This document shows, piece by piece, positions 53,499-62,120 of a DNA stretch of 64,000 nt. The translations under genes were made by a program, and so were the position numbers. Below the pieces are notes generated by a model. That model was not told the DNA's origin, ran no database searches, and saw only the letters and a program-made list of their open reading frames with translations. Numbering within the stretch: the first letter of the stretch is position 1; each line of letters begins with the position of its first letter. The stretch lies in NCBI GenBank assembly GCA_027621175.1, contig JAQCCM010000005.1:1-64000 (forward strand). The letters are read 5' to 3'. The stretch comes from Bacteroidota bacterium (GTDB taxonomy: Bacteria; Bacteroidota; Bacteroidia; Flavobacteriales; Flavobacteriaceae).

Positions 53499-53936
53499 TT
53501 GCAAAGAGCCACAAACATACAACTAAAACCAATCTGTACGAAAGACACTTACATGGTGCGACACCCTGTTTTGCGTAACGGCTTGCCTATTGAAACCTGC
53601 GCTTTTGACCGAGACGAGGACAATGACACCCTGCACCTAGGTGCGTATACAGATAAAAAACTCATTGGCGTACTTACGCTATTACCGAATGCTTCCGATG
53701 TACAACTGAGAGGCATGGCGGTATTGCCAGAAATGCAAAAACTGGGCATTGGGTATCAATTGATTTTGGAAGCAGAAAAGCGAGTAGTACATATGGGTAT
53801 TTCCCTGCTATGGATGAACGCCCGACTGATAGCCGTTCCATTTTATGAGCGTTGTGGCTACCAAAAACAGGGAGGGAAATTTAGATTACCTTATGGCGGA
53901 GACCACTATAAAATGATAAAACAACTATGCGCCTAA
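53499..53936 (+). CDS. GNAT-family N-acetyltransferase
   Basis: A 145-residue acetyltransferase. LKPICTKDTYMVRHPVLRNGLP and LHLGAYTDKKLIGVLTLLP form the first strands; VQLRGMAVLPEMQKLGIGYQLI is the CoA-binding loop; FYERCGYQKQG is the C-terminal part. Several starts are possible: the TTG at 53499, which I keep because it preserves the first strand (IQLKPI), or the ATG at 53553 that would cut it. It is divergent from the other GNAT gene by 6 bases and overlaps the M15 peptidase gene by 10 bases. Confidence 0.85.
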   Translation: MQRATNIQLKPICTKDTYMVRHPVLRNGLPIETCAFDRDEDNDTLHLGAYTDKKLIGVLTLLPNASDVQLRGMAVLPEMQKLGIGYQLILEAEKRVVHMGISLLWMNARLIAVPFYERCGYQKQGGKFRLPYGGDHYKMIKQLCA

Positions 53937-54634
53937 GCCTATTTTTTGTTTTGCTCTGTCAAATGGCAGTAGCGCAACCCACACTCATACAAACGCTAGG
54001 TTTAGACGATTCGCATTTGGTAGAATTGGAGGGAAACCTCCTCACAGCAAAAACAGCCACAGCCTTCTGCGCCATGCAAGAAGCGGCGCTACAAGACGGC
54101 ATTGATTTACAACTGGTTTCGGCATACCGTTCCTTTGAGCGCCAGCAATATATTTGGGAAGACAAATACAAACGTTACACTGCAGATGGGATGACACCCA
54201 AAGACGCTATAGACCGTATTCTACAATATTCCACCATTCCAGGTACCTCACGCCATCATTGGGGTACCGATATTGACATCACAGACAACAACGCGCCCAA
54301 ACAAAAACAGGTTTTGGTCCCTGAAAAATTTCACAACAACGGACCTTTTGCTCCTTTGCGAAAATGGATGGAGGAAAATGCCAATCGTTTTGGGTTTTAT
54401 TTGGTCTATACAAACGATAGTACTCGCACTGGTTTTTCATATGAACCCTGGCATTACAGTTATTTGCCCGAAGCCAAACACTACCAAAAACAATACGACT
54501 CCCGAACCGCTTTCGCCTATTTCAAATCGGTGGGGATTTATGGAAGTGCCTATATTGATATTGATTTTTGGCAAGCGTATTACTCCCTTTTTATAAAAGG
54601 AATTAACGTCGAATTAACACTTCCCTCTTTTTAG
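53927..54634 (+). CDS. M15-family D-alanyl-D-alanine carboxypeptidase
   Basis: A 235-residue secreted zinc peptidase of the VanY/M15B type, which trims D-Ala from peptidoglycan stem peptides. Signal peptide 1-16 (MAVAQ). SAYRSFERQQYIW is the substrate-side motif; the metal site is SRHHWGTDIDI (H111, D117) and the later EPWHYSY holds the third ligand and the catalytic Glu. Length fits. The start overlaps the GNAT gene by 10 bases. Confidence 0.92.
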   Translation: MRLSLFFVLLCQMAVAQPTLIQTLGLDDSHLVELEGNLLTAKTATAFCAMQEAALQDGIDLQLVSAYRSFERQQYIWEDKYKRYTADGMTPKDAIDRILQYSTIPGTSRHHWGTDIDITDNNAPKQKQVLVPEKFHNNGPFAPLRKWMEENANRFGFYLVYTNDSTRTGFSYEPWHYSYLPEAKHYQKQYDSRTAFAYFKSVGIYGSAYIDIDFWQAYYSLFIKGINVELTLPSF

Positions 54635-54662
54635 CTGGCAAAGCTTTTGAACATTCACAAAA

Positions 54663-55211
54663 ATGAAACAATTGCTTGTATGTTTATTCCTGACTTCTTT
54701 TTTCTCAAGCTGTATTCCGTTAAGTTTTGCGCCAAATATTGAAACGAATAAGGTCAAACTCGCCAAACGCTTTAAGCGTGATTTACCAAAGCAATACGGG
54801 TTTATTTTTGAAGACCCAAAAGAAGCCGATGAGTTCTTTACATTCATTAACACCAAATATCAGTTACCTGGAATTGATCGCAAAATTCCATTATGGGTGC
54901 ACAAGAAGCCACTTATCATGAACATATATGAGCGCAGACGCACCACAAGCACTTTGAACTTCATACCTATTCTTATAGATGCTGCACTTTCAGGTGAAAA
55001 CAGCGGAGTTCCAGGTTTTTTCAATAGTTTTTATACCACCCGAAATGAAAAATGGTTTATCATCATCACACTTACCGACTTAAACGGACAAGATGCCCTT
55101 GCCCCAGCATACGACAGGCATAATGCTAACCTCAGTTTTTTACGCAGCCTCCAAAAAGAGTATTTAAATACCGCCAATTATATGGAGGCTTATTTTAGAA
55201 ATAAAAAATAG
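54663..55211 (+). CDS. Putative lipoprotein, unknown function
   Basis: A 182-residue protein with a lipoprotein signal: hydrophobic stretch then SFFSSC, with C17 as the lipid-bearing cysteine. The rest is mixed alpha/beta without a motif I recognise (LAKRFKRDLPKQYGFIFED, KWFIIITLTDLNGQD). It is probably anchored in the inner or outer membrane facing the periplasm. Function unknown. It lies 28 bases after the M15 peptidase gene on the same strand. Confidence 0.7.
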   Translation: MKQLLVCLFLTSFFSSCIPLSFAPNIETNKVKLAKRFKRDLPKQYGFIFEDPKEADEFFTFINTKYQLPGIDRKIPLWVHKKPLIMNIYERRRTTSTLNFIPILIDAALSGENSGVPGFFNSFYTTRNEKWFIIITLTDLNGQDALAPAYDRHNANLSFLRSLQKEYLNTANYMEAYFRNKK

Positions 55212-55423
55212 ACTCTTTTTTACAGCGACTATCATACACATGCCTCATGCAGACAGACCTGTGACGCGTTACTTATCCTTATTTTAAATAGTAAATATCA
55301 CAAGCATGACGCAGGGTACAGCTTTGGTGATGAGGCAAATCACAGGATTTAGAGACTAAACCAAATTATTTTGAATGATATACAGCCAAAATTTGTAAAT
55401 TAGCAATACCTCAAACCTTCGTA
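55212..55423. other. Intergenic stretch with crossing complementary segments
   Basis: 212 bases without a gene. TGCCTCAT (55241-55248) is complementary to ATGAGGCA (55330-55337), and CCTGTGA (55258-55264) to TCACAGG (55340-55346). The order A-B-A'-B' is that of a pseudoknot. No promoter consensus is evident. May be a leader of the PagL-like gene or chance. Confidence 0.3.
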
Positions 55424-56512
55424 ATGTATCCCTTAATCCTATTATTTTTTTTATCAAACCTCGTTTGCCCAAACTAATCTATTTTCAAAACCATTTAGCA
55501 TAGATGTAAATTATATGGGAGGTGATATTCTCCTACATAAAAATAATCTGTTGCACTTAAAAACCGGACATCCATCGGGAGTATTTATTAGCTGGAATAA
55601 AAAAACGTTTGGAGAAAAAAGATGGCATGTTGAATACGGTTTTCCTGACTCGGGTTTTACATTGTTGTATCAAGATTTTAAAAATGAACATCTAGGGAAA
55701 AACACTGCTTTATTTGGACATTATAACTTTTATTTTTTTAAAAGGGCCCTCTTTTTTCGTATTGGACAAGGTGTAGCTTTTGCCTCTAATCCTTATCATT
55801 TCAAAAATAATTTTAAAAATCATGCATTTGGGTCTAAGTTTTTGGCTAGCACATTACTAGCCCTAAATTTTAAGAAGGATGCTGTTATTGGGGCACTGGG
55901 ATTCCAGTTTGGAGCGTCTGTGATTCACTACTCAAATGGAAATACAAAATCACCGAATACGAGTGTAAATGTATTTTCTGTTAATGCAGGCCTTACACAC
56001 ATTTTTGAAGAAGAACCTCCCAATTTCGAAATAGATTATACATTGACAAAATACACCGAACCCATCAAAATCAATGTTGTTCTTAGAGGCGGGGTTAATC
56101 AAAGTGATGTGATAAGAAGTGATCAACACCCATTTTATGTGATATCAGTTTACGCTGACAAACGTTTAAGTTATAAGAGTTCTATACAGTTTGGCAGCGA
56201 ATTTTTTTTTCTACTTATCTGAAAGAGTTTATCAAACATAAAGCAATCGCTTTTCCAGAAAATGGTATAAATGGTGATGAGGATTACAAACGCGGCAGTA
56301 TTTTTTTTGGACATGAACTGGTTTTTGGATCGCTTAGGTTTTTATCACATGCCGGATATTATGTGTACCAACCATTTAAAACTTCAGAAAAAGTATATGT
56401 CCGAACTGGGCTAAAAAAACATTTTGGAACAAAATGGTTTGGCGTTTTTTCGGTTAAGGCACATGGATTTTCGGCTGAAGCCATTGAGTTTGGAATAGGA
56501 ATGAGGTTTTAA
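55424..56512 (+). pseudogene. PagL-like lipid A 3-O-deacylase (acyloxyacyl hydrolase), frameshifted at two poly-T tracts
   Basis: An ATG at 55424 opens a signal peptide, but the frame is lost at T8 (55445-55452); with seven T it reads MYPLILLFFYQTSFAQTN and joins the open frame (intact from 55515 to 56222, 235 residues). A second break lies at T9 (56202-56210): with ten T it continues for about 100 residues to TAA 56510-56512, ending AEAIEFGIGMRF. The middle contains the PagL catalytic motif HYSNGNTKSPN (H138/S140 of the open frame). PagL enzymes remove a 3-acyl chain from lipid A in the outer membrane. The state is pseudogene, phase-off allele or sequencing error. Confidence 0.8.
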
Positions 56513-56529
56513 ATATGAAATAGTATAAA

Positions 56530-57300
56530 ATGATGAGGTCAACAAGAGCTAAAACAATTAAAAAAAATTGTTGTTTATTAATGGTCATTTCGGTTTTTTC
56601 TTGCGATAGTGTTGAAGATTGTTTTCAAAGATCGGATACTGTTGTGCAGCAAAATATAGAAGTGCCTTCGTTCAACAAAATACTAGTCAATAGAGATATT
56701 CAACTTATTTTATCTCAAGGAACTGAAAATAGCGTATTGGTTGAGACAAATCAAAATTTGATTCATGACATTGAAGTTAAAGTTATGGAAAATCAACTGC
56801 AACTGAAAAACAATAATGAATGTGCCTTTTTTCGAGATAATTTTATCACAAAAGTTTACATATCAACAACAACTAAGCTCAAAGAAATAAGGACATCTTC
56901 ACAGCATACTGTTATTTCAGAAGGAGTGATACATGCAGACTCACTTGAACTTATTTCAGAAAACTATTACGACAAAAACATGTTGGTTGTTGGAGATTTT
57001 AACCTAGAAATAAACACAAATCTTTTTAAAGTTCTTTCTAACGGAATCTCAACTTTTTATATTTCTGGTCACACTGAAAAACTTATCGTACAATTTTGGG
57101 CGGGTGACAGTAGGTTTGAAGGAGAAAAACTGTTAGCCAACGATGTTATCATTTATCACAGAGGAACAAACGATATGACTTTGTATCCCATACGTTCAAT
57201 AACCGGTAAAATTCTGAGTACAGGAAATGTTTATTGTTTGAATAAACCTCAAGATATTGACATCCAAGAGAGCTACAAAGGCAGGGTGATTTTATATTAA
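56530..57300 (+). CDS. Lipoprotein with DUF2807 (head GIN) beta-solenoid-like domain
   Basis: A 256-residue protein. The N-terminal region holds a hydrophobic segment then VFSC, a lipoprotein cysteine. The rest is regular beta strands of the DUF2807/head-GIN type: FNKILVNRDIQLILSQGTENSVLVETNQNLIHDIEVKVMENQLQLK, then repeated short strands (ISEGVIHADSLELIS, LVVGDFNLEIN, STFYISGHTEKLIV). Function unknown; surface or periplasmic. It follows the PagL-like pseudogene by 17 bases. Confidence 0.82.
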   Translation: MMRSTRAKTIKKNCCLLMVISVFSCDSVEDCFQRSDTVVQQNIEVPSFNKILVNRDIQLILSQGTENSVLVETNQNLIHDIEVKVMENQLQLKNNNECAFFRDNFITKVYISTTTKLKEIRTSSQHTVISEGVIHADSLELISENYYDKNMLVVGDFNLEINTNLFKVLSNGISTFYISGHTEKLIVQFWAGDSRFEGEKLLANDVIIYHRGTNDMTLYPIRSITGKILSTGNVYCLNKPQDIDIQESYKGRVILY

Positions 57301-57420
57301 TTTATTGATTAAAGTTTCCGCAATCAAATGGGTTTGTTTATCATACTCTGCTGTTGTGAAGGGGTGCAATTATAAACTATTCATTAAAATTCCTCAAAGA
57401 AGTCTTGTGGGATTTGTTAT

Positions 57421-57460
57421 TGGTGTGAACAAAGTGTTGTTAGAGGAATAGTTCACACTA
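57421..57460. repeat. Inverted repeat upstream of gpmI
   Basis: GTGTGAAC (57423-57430) and GTTCACAC (57451-57458) are perfectly complementary, extended to 57421 and 57460 by one G-T and one T-A pair, with a 20-base loop. It is not followed by a T run, and lies just upstream of a candidate -7 element; may be an operator. Confidence 0.45.
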
Positions 57461-57478
57461 ATTTAATCTTGTTTAGAT

Positions 57479-57486
57479 TATCTTTG
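57479..57486 (+). promoter_or_regulatory. Candidate -7 element for gpmI
   Basis: TATCTTTG, followed by CACC, ends 19 bases before the ATG at 57506. It fits TAnnTTTG, with no TTG at -33 in the AT-rich upstream part. Confidence 0.5.
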
Positions 57487-57505
57487 CACCACAACAAATA
57501 ACCTT

Positions 57506-59023
57506 ATGAACAAACGTGTTGTTTTAATGATTTTAGACGGTTGGGGTATTTCTCCTGACCCCGCAGTTTCGGCAGTAGCACAAGCCAAAACCCCTTTTGT
57601 AGATAGCCTTAGCCACGATGCCGTGCACAATGTACTTCACACAGACGGCATGCACGTTGGACTTCCCGAAGGACAAATGGGAAACAGTGAAGTAGGGCAC
57701 GTAAACCTAGGTGCAGGTAGGGTGGTGTATCAAGATTTGGCGAAAATCAATATGGCGGTGGAGCAAAACACACTCAAAGACGAAGTGGTACTCAAAGATG
57801 CCTTTGCATACGCCAAAGCAAACAACAAAGCTGTTCATTTTGTGGGCTTGGTTTCTGATGGTGGCGTACATGCGCACATCAATCATATTGAAGGTTTGTT
57901 AAACGCAGCGCACGAAGCGGAAGTACCCAAAAGCTATATACATGCCTTTACTGATGGCCGTGATGTAGATCCCAAATCGGGATTGGGGTTTTTGACGCGC
58001 GTACAAGAAATATGCACCACAACAAATGCGCATTTGGCAAGTGTGGTAGGACGTTATTTTGCCATGGACAGAGATCAACGTTGGGAACGCATCAAAAAAG
58101 CGTATGATGTACTCGTTCACGGTATCGGAACGCAAACAACCAACCTTACCGAAGTCATGCAAGCCAATTATGATGCAGGCACAACAGATGAATTTATTGA
58201 GCCGATTGCGCTTCCCGAAAATGGAGGTATCGAGGCGGGGCGCATTAAGACTGGTGATGTGGTTATCTTCTTTAATTTCCGCACCGATCGTGGACGCCAA
58301 CTCACACAAGCGTTAAGCCAAAAAGCCTTTCCAGAACATAATATGGAGCCACTTGCATTGCACTATGTTACGCTAACCAACTACGATGAATCGTTTCAGA
58401 ACGTGCATGTGGTATATGACAAAGAGAACATTCAAGAAACATTAGGCGAAGTGCTTGCCCATGCGGGTAAAACACAAATCCGCATTGCGGAAACAGAAAA
58501 ATATCCACACGTTACCTTTTTCTTTAATGGCGGTCGTGAAGAACCTTTTGAGGGTGAAGAACGCCTTTTATGCCCTTCGCCAAAAGTAGCCACCTACGAC
58601 TTGCAACCCGAAATGAGCGCATACGATATTCGAGATGCCATAGTTCCCAAACTAAAAGCGCAAGCTGCAGATTTTGTGTGCTTAAACTTTGCCAATCCAG
58701 ATATGGTAGGCCACACGGGAGATATGGCAGCTGCCATAAAAGCTTGTGAAACCGTAGATGCTTGTACGGCAGATGTGGTGGCCGCAGCCAAAGAGGGCGA
58801 TTACTCCGTGATTATCATTGCAGACCACGGTAATTGCGATACCATGATTAACCCAGACGGCAGTCCAAACACCGCACACACCACCAATTTGGTACCCGTA
58901 TATCTGATTGATAAGGATGCCAAAAGCATCCGTAAAGGGGCCCTTTGTGATATTGCTCCCACTGTATTGGAACTTATGGGTATTGAGCAACCAACTGCCA
59001 TGACAGCAAAATCATTACTTTAG
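57506..59023 (+). CDS. gpmI: 2,3-bisphosphoglycerate-independent phosphoglycerate mutase
   Basis: A 505-residue alkaline-phosphatase-superfamily enzyme of glycolysis that interconverts 3- and 2-phosphoglycerate using two Mn2+ ions. MILDGWGIS (first Asp), the phosphoserine motif MGNSEVGHVNLGAGR, FVGLVSDGGVHAH, HAFTDGRDVDP, RYFAMDRDQRWER, NFANPDMVGHTG and IADHGNCDTM, which supply metal ligands, are all there. Length is normal. Likely first gene of a unit that continues with the thioredoxin-like gene (17 bases) and map. Confidence 0.97.
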   Translation: MNKRVVLMILDGWGISPDPAVSAVAQAKTPFVDSLSHDAVHNVLHTDGMHVGLPEGQMGNSEVGHVNLGAGRVVYQDLAKINMAVEQNTLKDEVVLKDAFAYAKANNKAVHFVGLVSDGGVHAHINHIEGLLNAAHEAEVPKSYIHAFTDGRDVDPKSGLGFLTRVQEICTTTNAHLASVVGRYFAMDRDQRWERIKKAYDVLVHGIGTQTTNLTEVMQANYDAGTTDEFIEPIALPENGGIEAGRIKTGDVVIFFNFRTDRGRQLTQALSQKAFPEHNMEPLALHYVTLTNYDESFQNVHVVYDKENIQETLGEVLAHAGKTQIRIAETEKYPHVTFFFNGGREEPFEGEERLLCPSPKVATYDLQPEMSAYDIRDAIVPKLKAQAADFVCLNFANPDMVGHTGDMAAAIKACETVDACTADVVAAAKEGDYSVIIIADHGNCDTMINPDGSPNTAHTTNLVPVYLIDKDAKSIRKGALCDIAPTVLELMGIEQPTAMTAKSLL

Positions 59024-59040
59024 CTTTTAAAATACGCTCC

Positions 59041-59529
59041 ATGAGAACGCTGATTCTTTTTCTTTTTGTCATTGTTAGTGGATATGCTACATCGCAAGAC
59101 CTGTTAGGGCCTATTGAAATTCATCAATTAAAACAACAACCACATAGCGAATGGTTTACTGCCGAATACGACAATTACAATCCATTTGTCAAAACAACAG
59201 ATAAGCTAAAACCATTGTTAGAAAACATTGAAATCAAGGTATTTATGGGAACATGGTGTTCTGACAGTCAAATGCAAGTACCTGCCTTTTTTCGAATCTT
59301 AGATGCGGTTGATTTTAAAGGTAAAATATCCATTAGTGCCGTAGATAAGGACAAAAAGACACCCTCGGGTAGTGCCACTCAAAACGGAATCACCCATGTT
59401 CCGACGTTTATTTTTTATAAAAAGGGCAAAGAAATGAATCGGATTGTAGAATCGCCTGTTGATTTTTTAGAAGACGATATACTTGCCATTCTAAGTGGAG
59501 CAACATACAAACACACTTATCAAGATTAA
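59041..59529 (+). CDS. Thioredoxin-fold secreted protein with a single active-site cysteine
   Basis: A 162-residue protein with a signal peptide (1-18, YATSQ). The thioredoxin fold is recognisable by KVFMGTWCSDSQMQVPAFFRILD and the later cis-proline segment THVPTFIFYKKGK. The active-site motif is WCSDS instead of WCxxC, so the second cysteine is replaced by Ser. A redox role needing a CxxC pair is therefore unlikely; monothiol chemistry is possible. Its stop overlaps the map start (TAATG), so the two are coupled. Confidence 0.82.
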   Translation: MRTLILFLFVIVSGYATSQDLLGPIEIHQLKQQPHSEWFTAEYDNYNPFVKTTDKLKPLLENIEIKVFMGTWCSDSQMQVPAFFRILDAVDFKGKISISAVDKDKKTPSGSATQNGITHVPTFIFYKKGKEMNRIVESPVDFLEDDILAILSGATYKHTYQD

Positions 59530-60347
59530 TGTCGTTACAAAAAACAGCCGAAGAAATTGAGCTCATGCGAAGCAGTGCCTTGTTGGTATCCAAAACCCTT
59601 GGCATGCTGGCCTCGGAAATCAAACCCGGTGTTACCACGCTAGCACTCGATAAAAAAGCAGAAGCTTTTATTCGAGATCAAGGTGCTATCCCCGGATTTT
59701 TGGGTCTTTATGATTTTCCAAATACCTTGTGTATGAGTCCCAACGCACAAGTAGTACATGGCATTCCAAACAGCACACCACTACAAGAAGGCGATATTAT
59801 TTCAATTGACTGTGGCGTCCTCCAAAATGGTTTTTATGGCGATCATGCCTATACCTTTGAGGTAGGCGAAATTGATTCGGAAACCAAACTCCTTCTTGAC
59901 CGAACAAAAGCTTCACTCTACAAAGGGATAGAGGCATTCCGAATAGGAAATCGTGTTGGTGATGTGGGCTATGCTATTCAACAATACGTAGAGCAATTTG
60001 GCTATGGCGTGGTGCGTGAATTGGTCGGTCACGGACTGGGAACCAACATGCACGAAAAACCTGAAATGCCCAATTATGGGAAACGCGGTAGAGGAAAAAG
60101 CTTTTTGGAGGGGATGGTAGTCGCTATCGAACCCATGATAAACCAAGGCACACACCGCATCAAACAACTAAAAGACGGTTGGACCATACTCACCGCAGAC
60201 GGAGCACCGAGCGCACATTTTGAACACAACGTCGCCATTGTCAACGGAAAGCCAGAATTACTCTCTACTTTTAAATATATTTACGATGCACTGGGTATCA
60301 CTTCTGATGAAGAAGATGCTTTTAGGGTCGTTCCGTTACCCGTATGA
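59529..60347 (+). CDS. map: Type I methionine aminopeptidase
   Basis: A 272-residue dinuclear metallopeptidase that removes the initiator Met from new proteins. IISIDCGVLQNGFYGDHAYTF (two metal Asp ligands, D-G-D-type), ELVGHGLGTNMHEKPEMPNY (the H-G metal His) and MVVAIEPMINQG (Glu ligand) are present, as is VVHGIPN near the substrate entrance. The start at 59529 is fixed by the one-base overlap with the previous stop. The ATGA overlap with the next gene links it to a methyltransferase. Confidence 0.95.
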   Translation: MSLQKTAEEIELMRSSALLVSKTLGMLASEIKPGVTTLALDKKAEAFIRDQGAIPGFLGLYDFPNTLCMSPNAQVVHGIPNSTPLQEGDIISIDCGVLQNGFYGDHAYTFEVGEIDSETKLLLDRTKASLYKGIEAFRIGNRVGDVGYAIQQYVEQFGYGVVRELVGHGLGTNMHEKPEMPNYGKRGRGKSFLEGMVVAIEPMINQGTHRIKQLKDGWTILTADGAPSAHFEHNVAIVNGKPELLSTFKYIYDALGITSDEEDAFRVVPLPV

Positions 60348-61120
60348 AGGCTTTAGCTAAGCTTATCCTTGGACTTTTTCCTAGAACTGTTTTACAACGG
60401 TTCTCAAACTTGTTGTTGCCCGTTTTAGATTTATGGTATCGCGGCAATACATTTACGGACCCCATTAACGAAAAATCATATCGGAAATTTTTACCCTATG
60501 GATATGTTAAGATACGTCAAAACGTACTCAGTCCTGGAACACTTTCACTTGAACGCCACCGCCTAATTTGGCTGTACTTAAAAAACGAAACCGACTTTTT
60601 CCAATTCCCATCAAAAGTGCTACATATGGCACCTGAAAAAGCATTTATTTCTCGATTAAAAAAGCTGCCGCATTTGGACTATATAAGTTGTGATTTAGAA
60701 TCGCCACTTGCCGATGTCAAAGCGGATATATGTGCGTTGCCTTTTGATGACAATAGTTTTGATTGGGTTTTATGCAATCATGTACTCGAACATATTCCCA
60801 ATGACACCAAAGCAATGCAGGAATTGTATCGGGTTTTAAAGCCCGGCGGAAAAGCGCTGCTTCAAGTTCCTCTTGACCCTAAAAGAAGTACAACTTTTCA
60901 AGACAATAGCATTACCGACAAAGCCACTCGAACCAAAGTTTTTGGTCAGTATGACCACGTAAGAATTTACGGTATGGACTATTTCGAGAAGCTTCGCACT
61001 ATTGGATTTGAAGTAAATGAATTGCAATACGGAAAAACACTTTCTGAAAAAGAACGCACAAGGTATGCTGTAGTAAAAACGGAATATATTCCTGTGTGCA
61101 AACGTCCTACTGAGGCGTAA
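60344..61120 (+). CDS. SAM-dependent methyltransferase, class I
   Basis: A 258-residue class I methyltransferase. The helical N-terminal part (LILGLFPRTVLQRFSNLLLP) precedes the Rossmann fold: VLHMAPEKAFISRL (motif I position, with an altered GxGxG), DLESPLADVKADICALPFDDNSFDWVLCNHVLEHIPND (motifs II-IV) and ELYRVLKPGGKALLQVPLD (motif V/VI). The acceptor is unknown. The ATGA overlap with map suggests co-translation. The 3' end overlaps the converging apbE by 14 bases. Confidence 0.85.
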   Translation: MKALAKLILGLFPRTVLQRFSNLLLPVLDLWYRGNTFTDPINEKSYRKFLPYGYVKIRQNVLSPGTLSLERHRLIWLYLKNETDFFQFPSKVLHMAPEKAFISRLKKLPHLDYISCDLESPLADVKADICALPFDDNSFDWVLCNHVLEHIPNDTKAMQELYRVLKPGGKALLQVPLDPKRSTTFQDNSITDKATRTKVFGQYDHVRIYGMDYFEKLRTIGFEVNELQYGKTLSEKERTRYAVVKTEYIPVCKRPTEA

Positions 61121-62120
61121 AAGAAAAGCCCGCGCTAGAAACAACTTCAACCGAATCTTTCACTGCCAACACCCACATGGCTTCAACATCGTTCAAGGAA
61201 TCTATAAGGCTTCTTCCCTTTTCAAAGGGCATTGCCATAAGAGCCGTAGCATAGGCATCGGCAAGCATGGTAGAGGAAGCCAAGACGGATGCACTCAATA
61301 CATTACTTTGCACTGTTTTACCTGTTTTAGGATTAATGGTATGAACATATTTTTTGCCTTGCGCATCTGTTCTAAATTTCCGGTAATTACCAGAAGATGC
61401 TAAGCCTTGGTTTTGAAGTGGTAGTGTAGCGATAAACGCTCGTGTTCCTTGTTGTTTTGGGTGATCAATAGCAACACGCCACGGCACTTCTTTTTCAGGG
61501 TTTATACCCGCTGTAAACAACTCTCCTCCTACTTCAACAAGAAAATTCTCATAACCCAACGAACGAAGCATATTTGCAAGCGCATCAACAGCGTACCCCT
61601 TTCCAATGGCATTAAAATCAATATTTATGTTTTTATTTTGCTTGCGTACGGTGCCGTCATCAGCTAAGGAAACACGTTGAAAACCTGTGATATAAAGTAA
61701 ACTATCTATGGAATTATCATCCATTTCTATACTTGGATTTTCAGGTCCAAAACCATAAGCATTTACCAATGCACCAACCGTAGGGTCAAAATAACCGTTG
61801 GTTTGTTGCCACACCATTTTGGAAGTATTAAAAACGGTCTTAAAATCAGTATCTGCAACAACTACTTCCCCTCGGTTGATTTTGGAAATAATAGAATTTG
61901 GCCAATAGGTTGACATGGACTGATTCATACGCAAAAAAACGGCGTCAATTGAATCTAACACATTTTCATTTGCCTTTATATCGGCATACAAAATTGAATA
62001 GGTAGTACCAAGCGCATCTCCCTGTGCACGCTGAATTTTTATTTCATTTTGGCATGACACAAAAACAACAGCAAAAACTAGGATGCTAAATTTCTTGTAG
62101 CCCAGTATAATTAATCGCAT
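61107..62120 (-). CDS. apbE: FAD:protein FMN transferase (ApbE)
   Basis: About 337 residues. A lipoprotein signal (FAVVFVSCQ) places it on the periplasmic side. Core motifs: ALGTTYSILYAD, the flavin/metal region FNAIGKGYAVDAL, VEVGGELFTAGINP, GNYRKFRTDAQGKKYVHTINPKTGK and ASSTMLADAYATALMAM. ApbE covalently attaches FMN to Thr in NqrB and NqrC, which fits its place by the nqr genes. The start at 62120 (MRLIILG) follows the ATGs of an overlapping gene, whose end overlaps this start by 35 bases; 62129 is another candidate. Confidence 0.93.
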   Translation of the reverse strand: MRLIILGYKKFSILVFAVVFVSCQNEIKIQRAQGDALGTTYSILYADIKANENVLDSIDAVFLRMNQSMSTYWPNSIISKINRGEVVVADTDFKTVFNTSKMVWQQTNGYFDPTVGALVNAYGFGPENPSIEMDDNSIDSLLYITGFQRVSLADDGTVRKQNKNINIDFNAIGKGYAVDALANMLRSLGYENFLVEVGGELFTAGINPEKEVPWRVAIDHPKQQGTRAFIATLPLQNQGLASSGNYRKFRTDAQGKKYVHTINPKTGKTVQSNVLSASVLASSTMLADAYATALMAMPFEKGRSLIDSLNDVEAMWVLAVKDSVEVVSSAGFSFTPQ

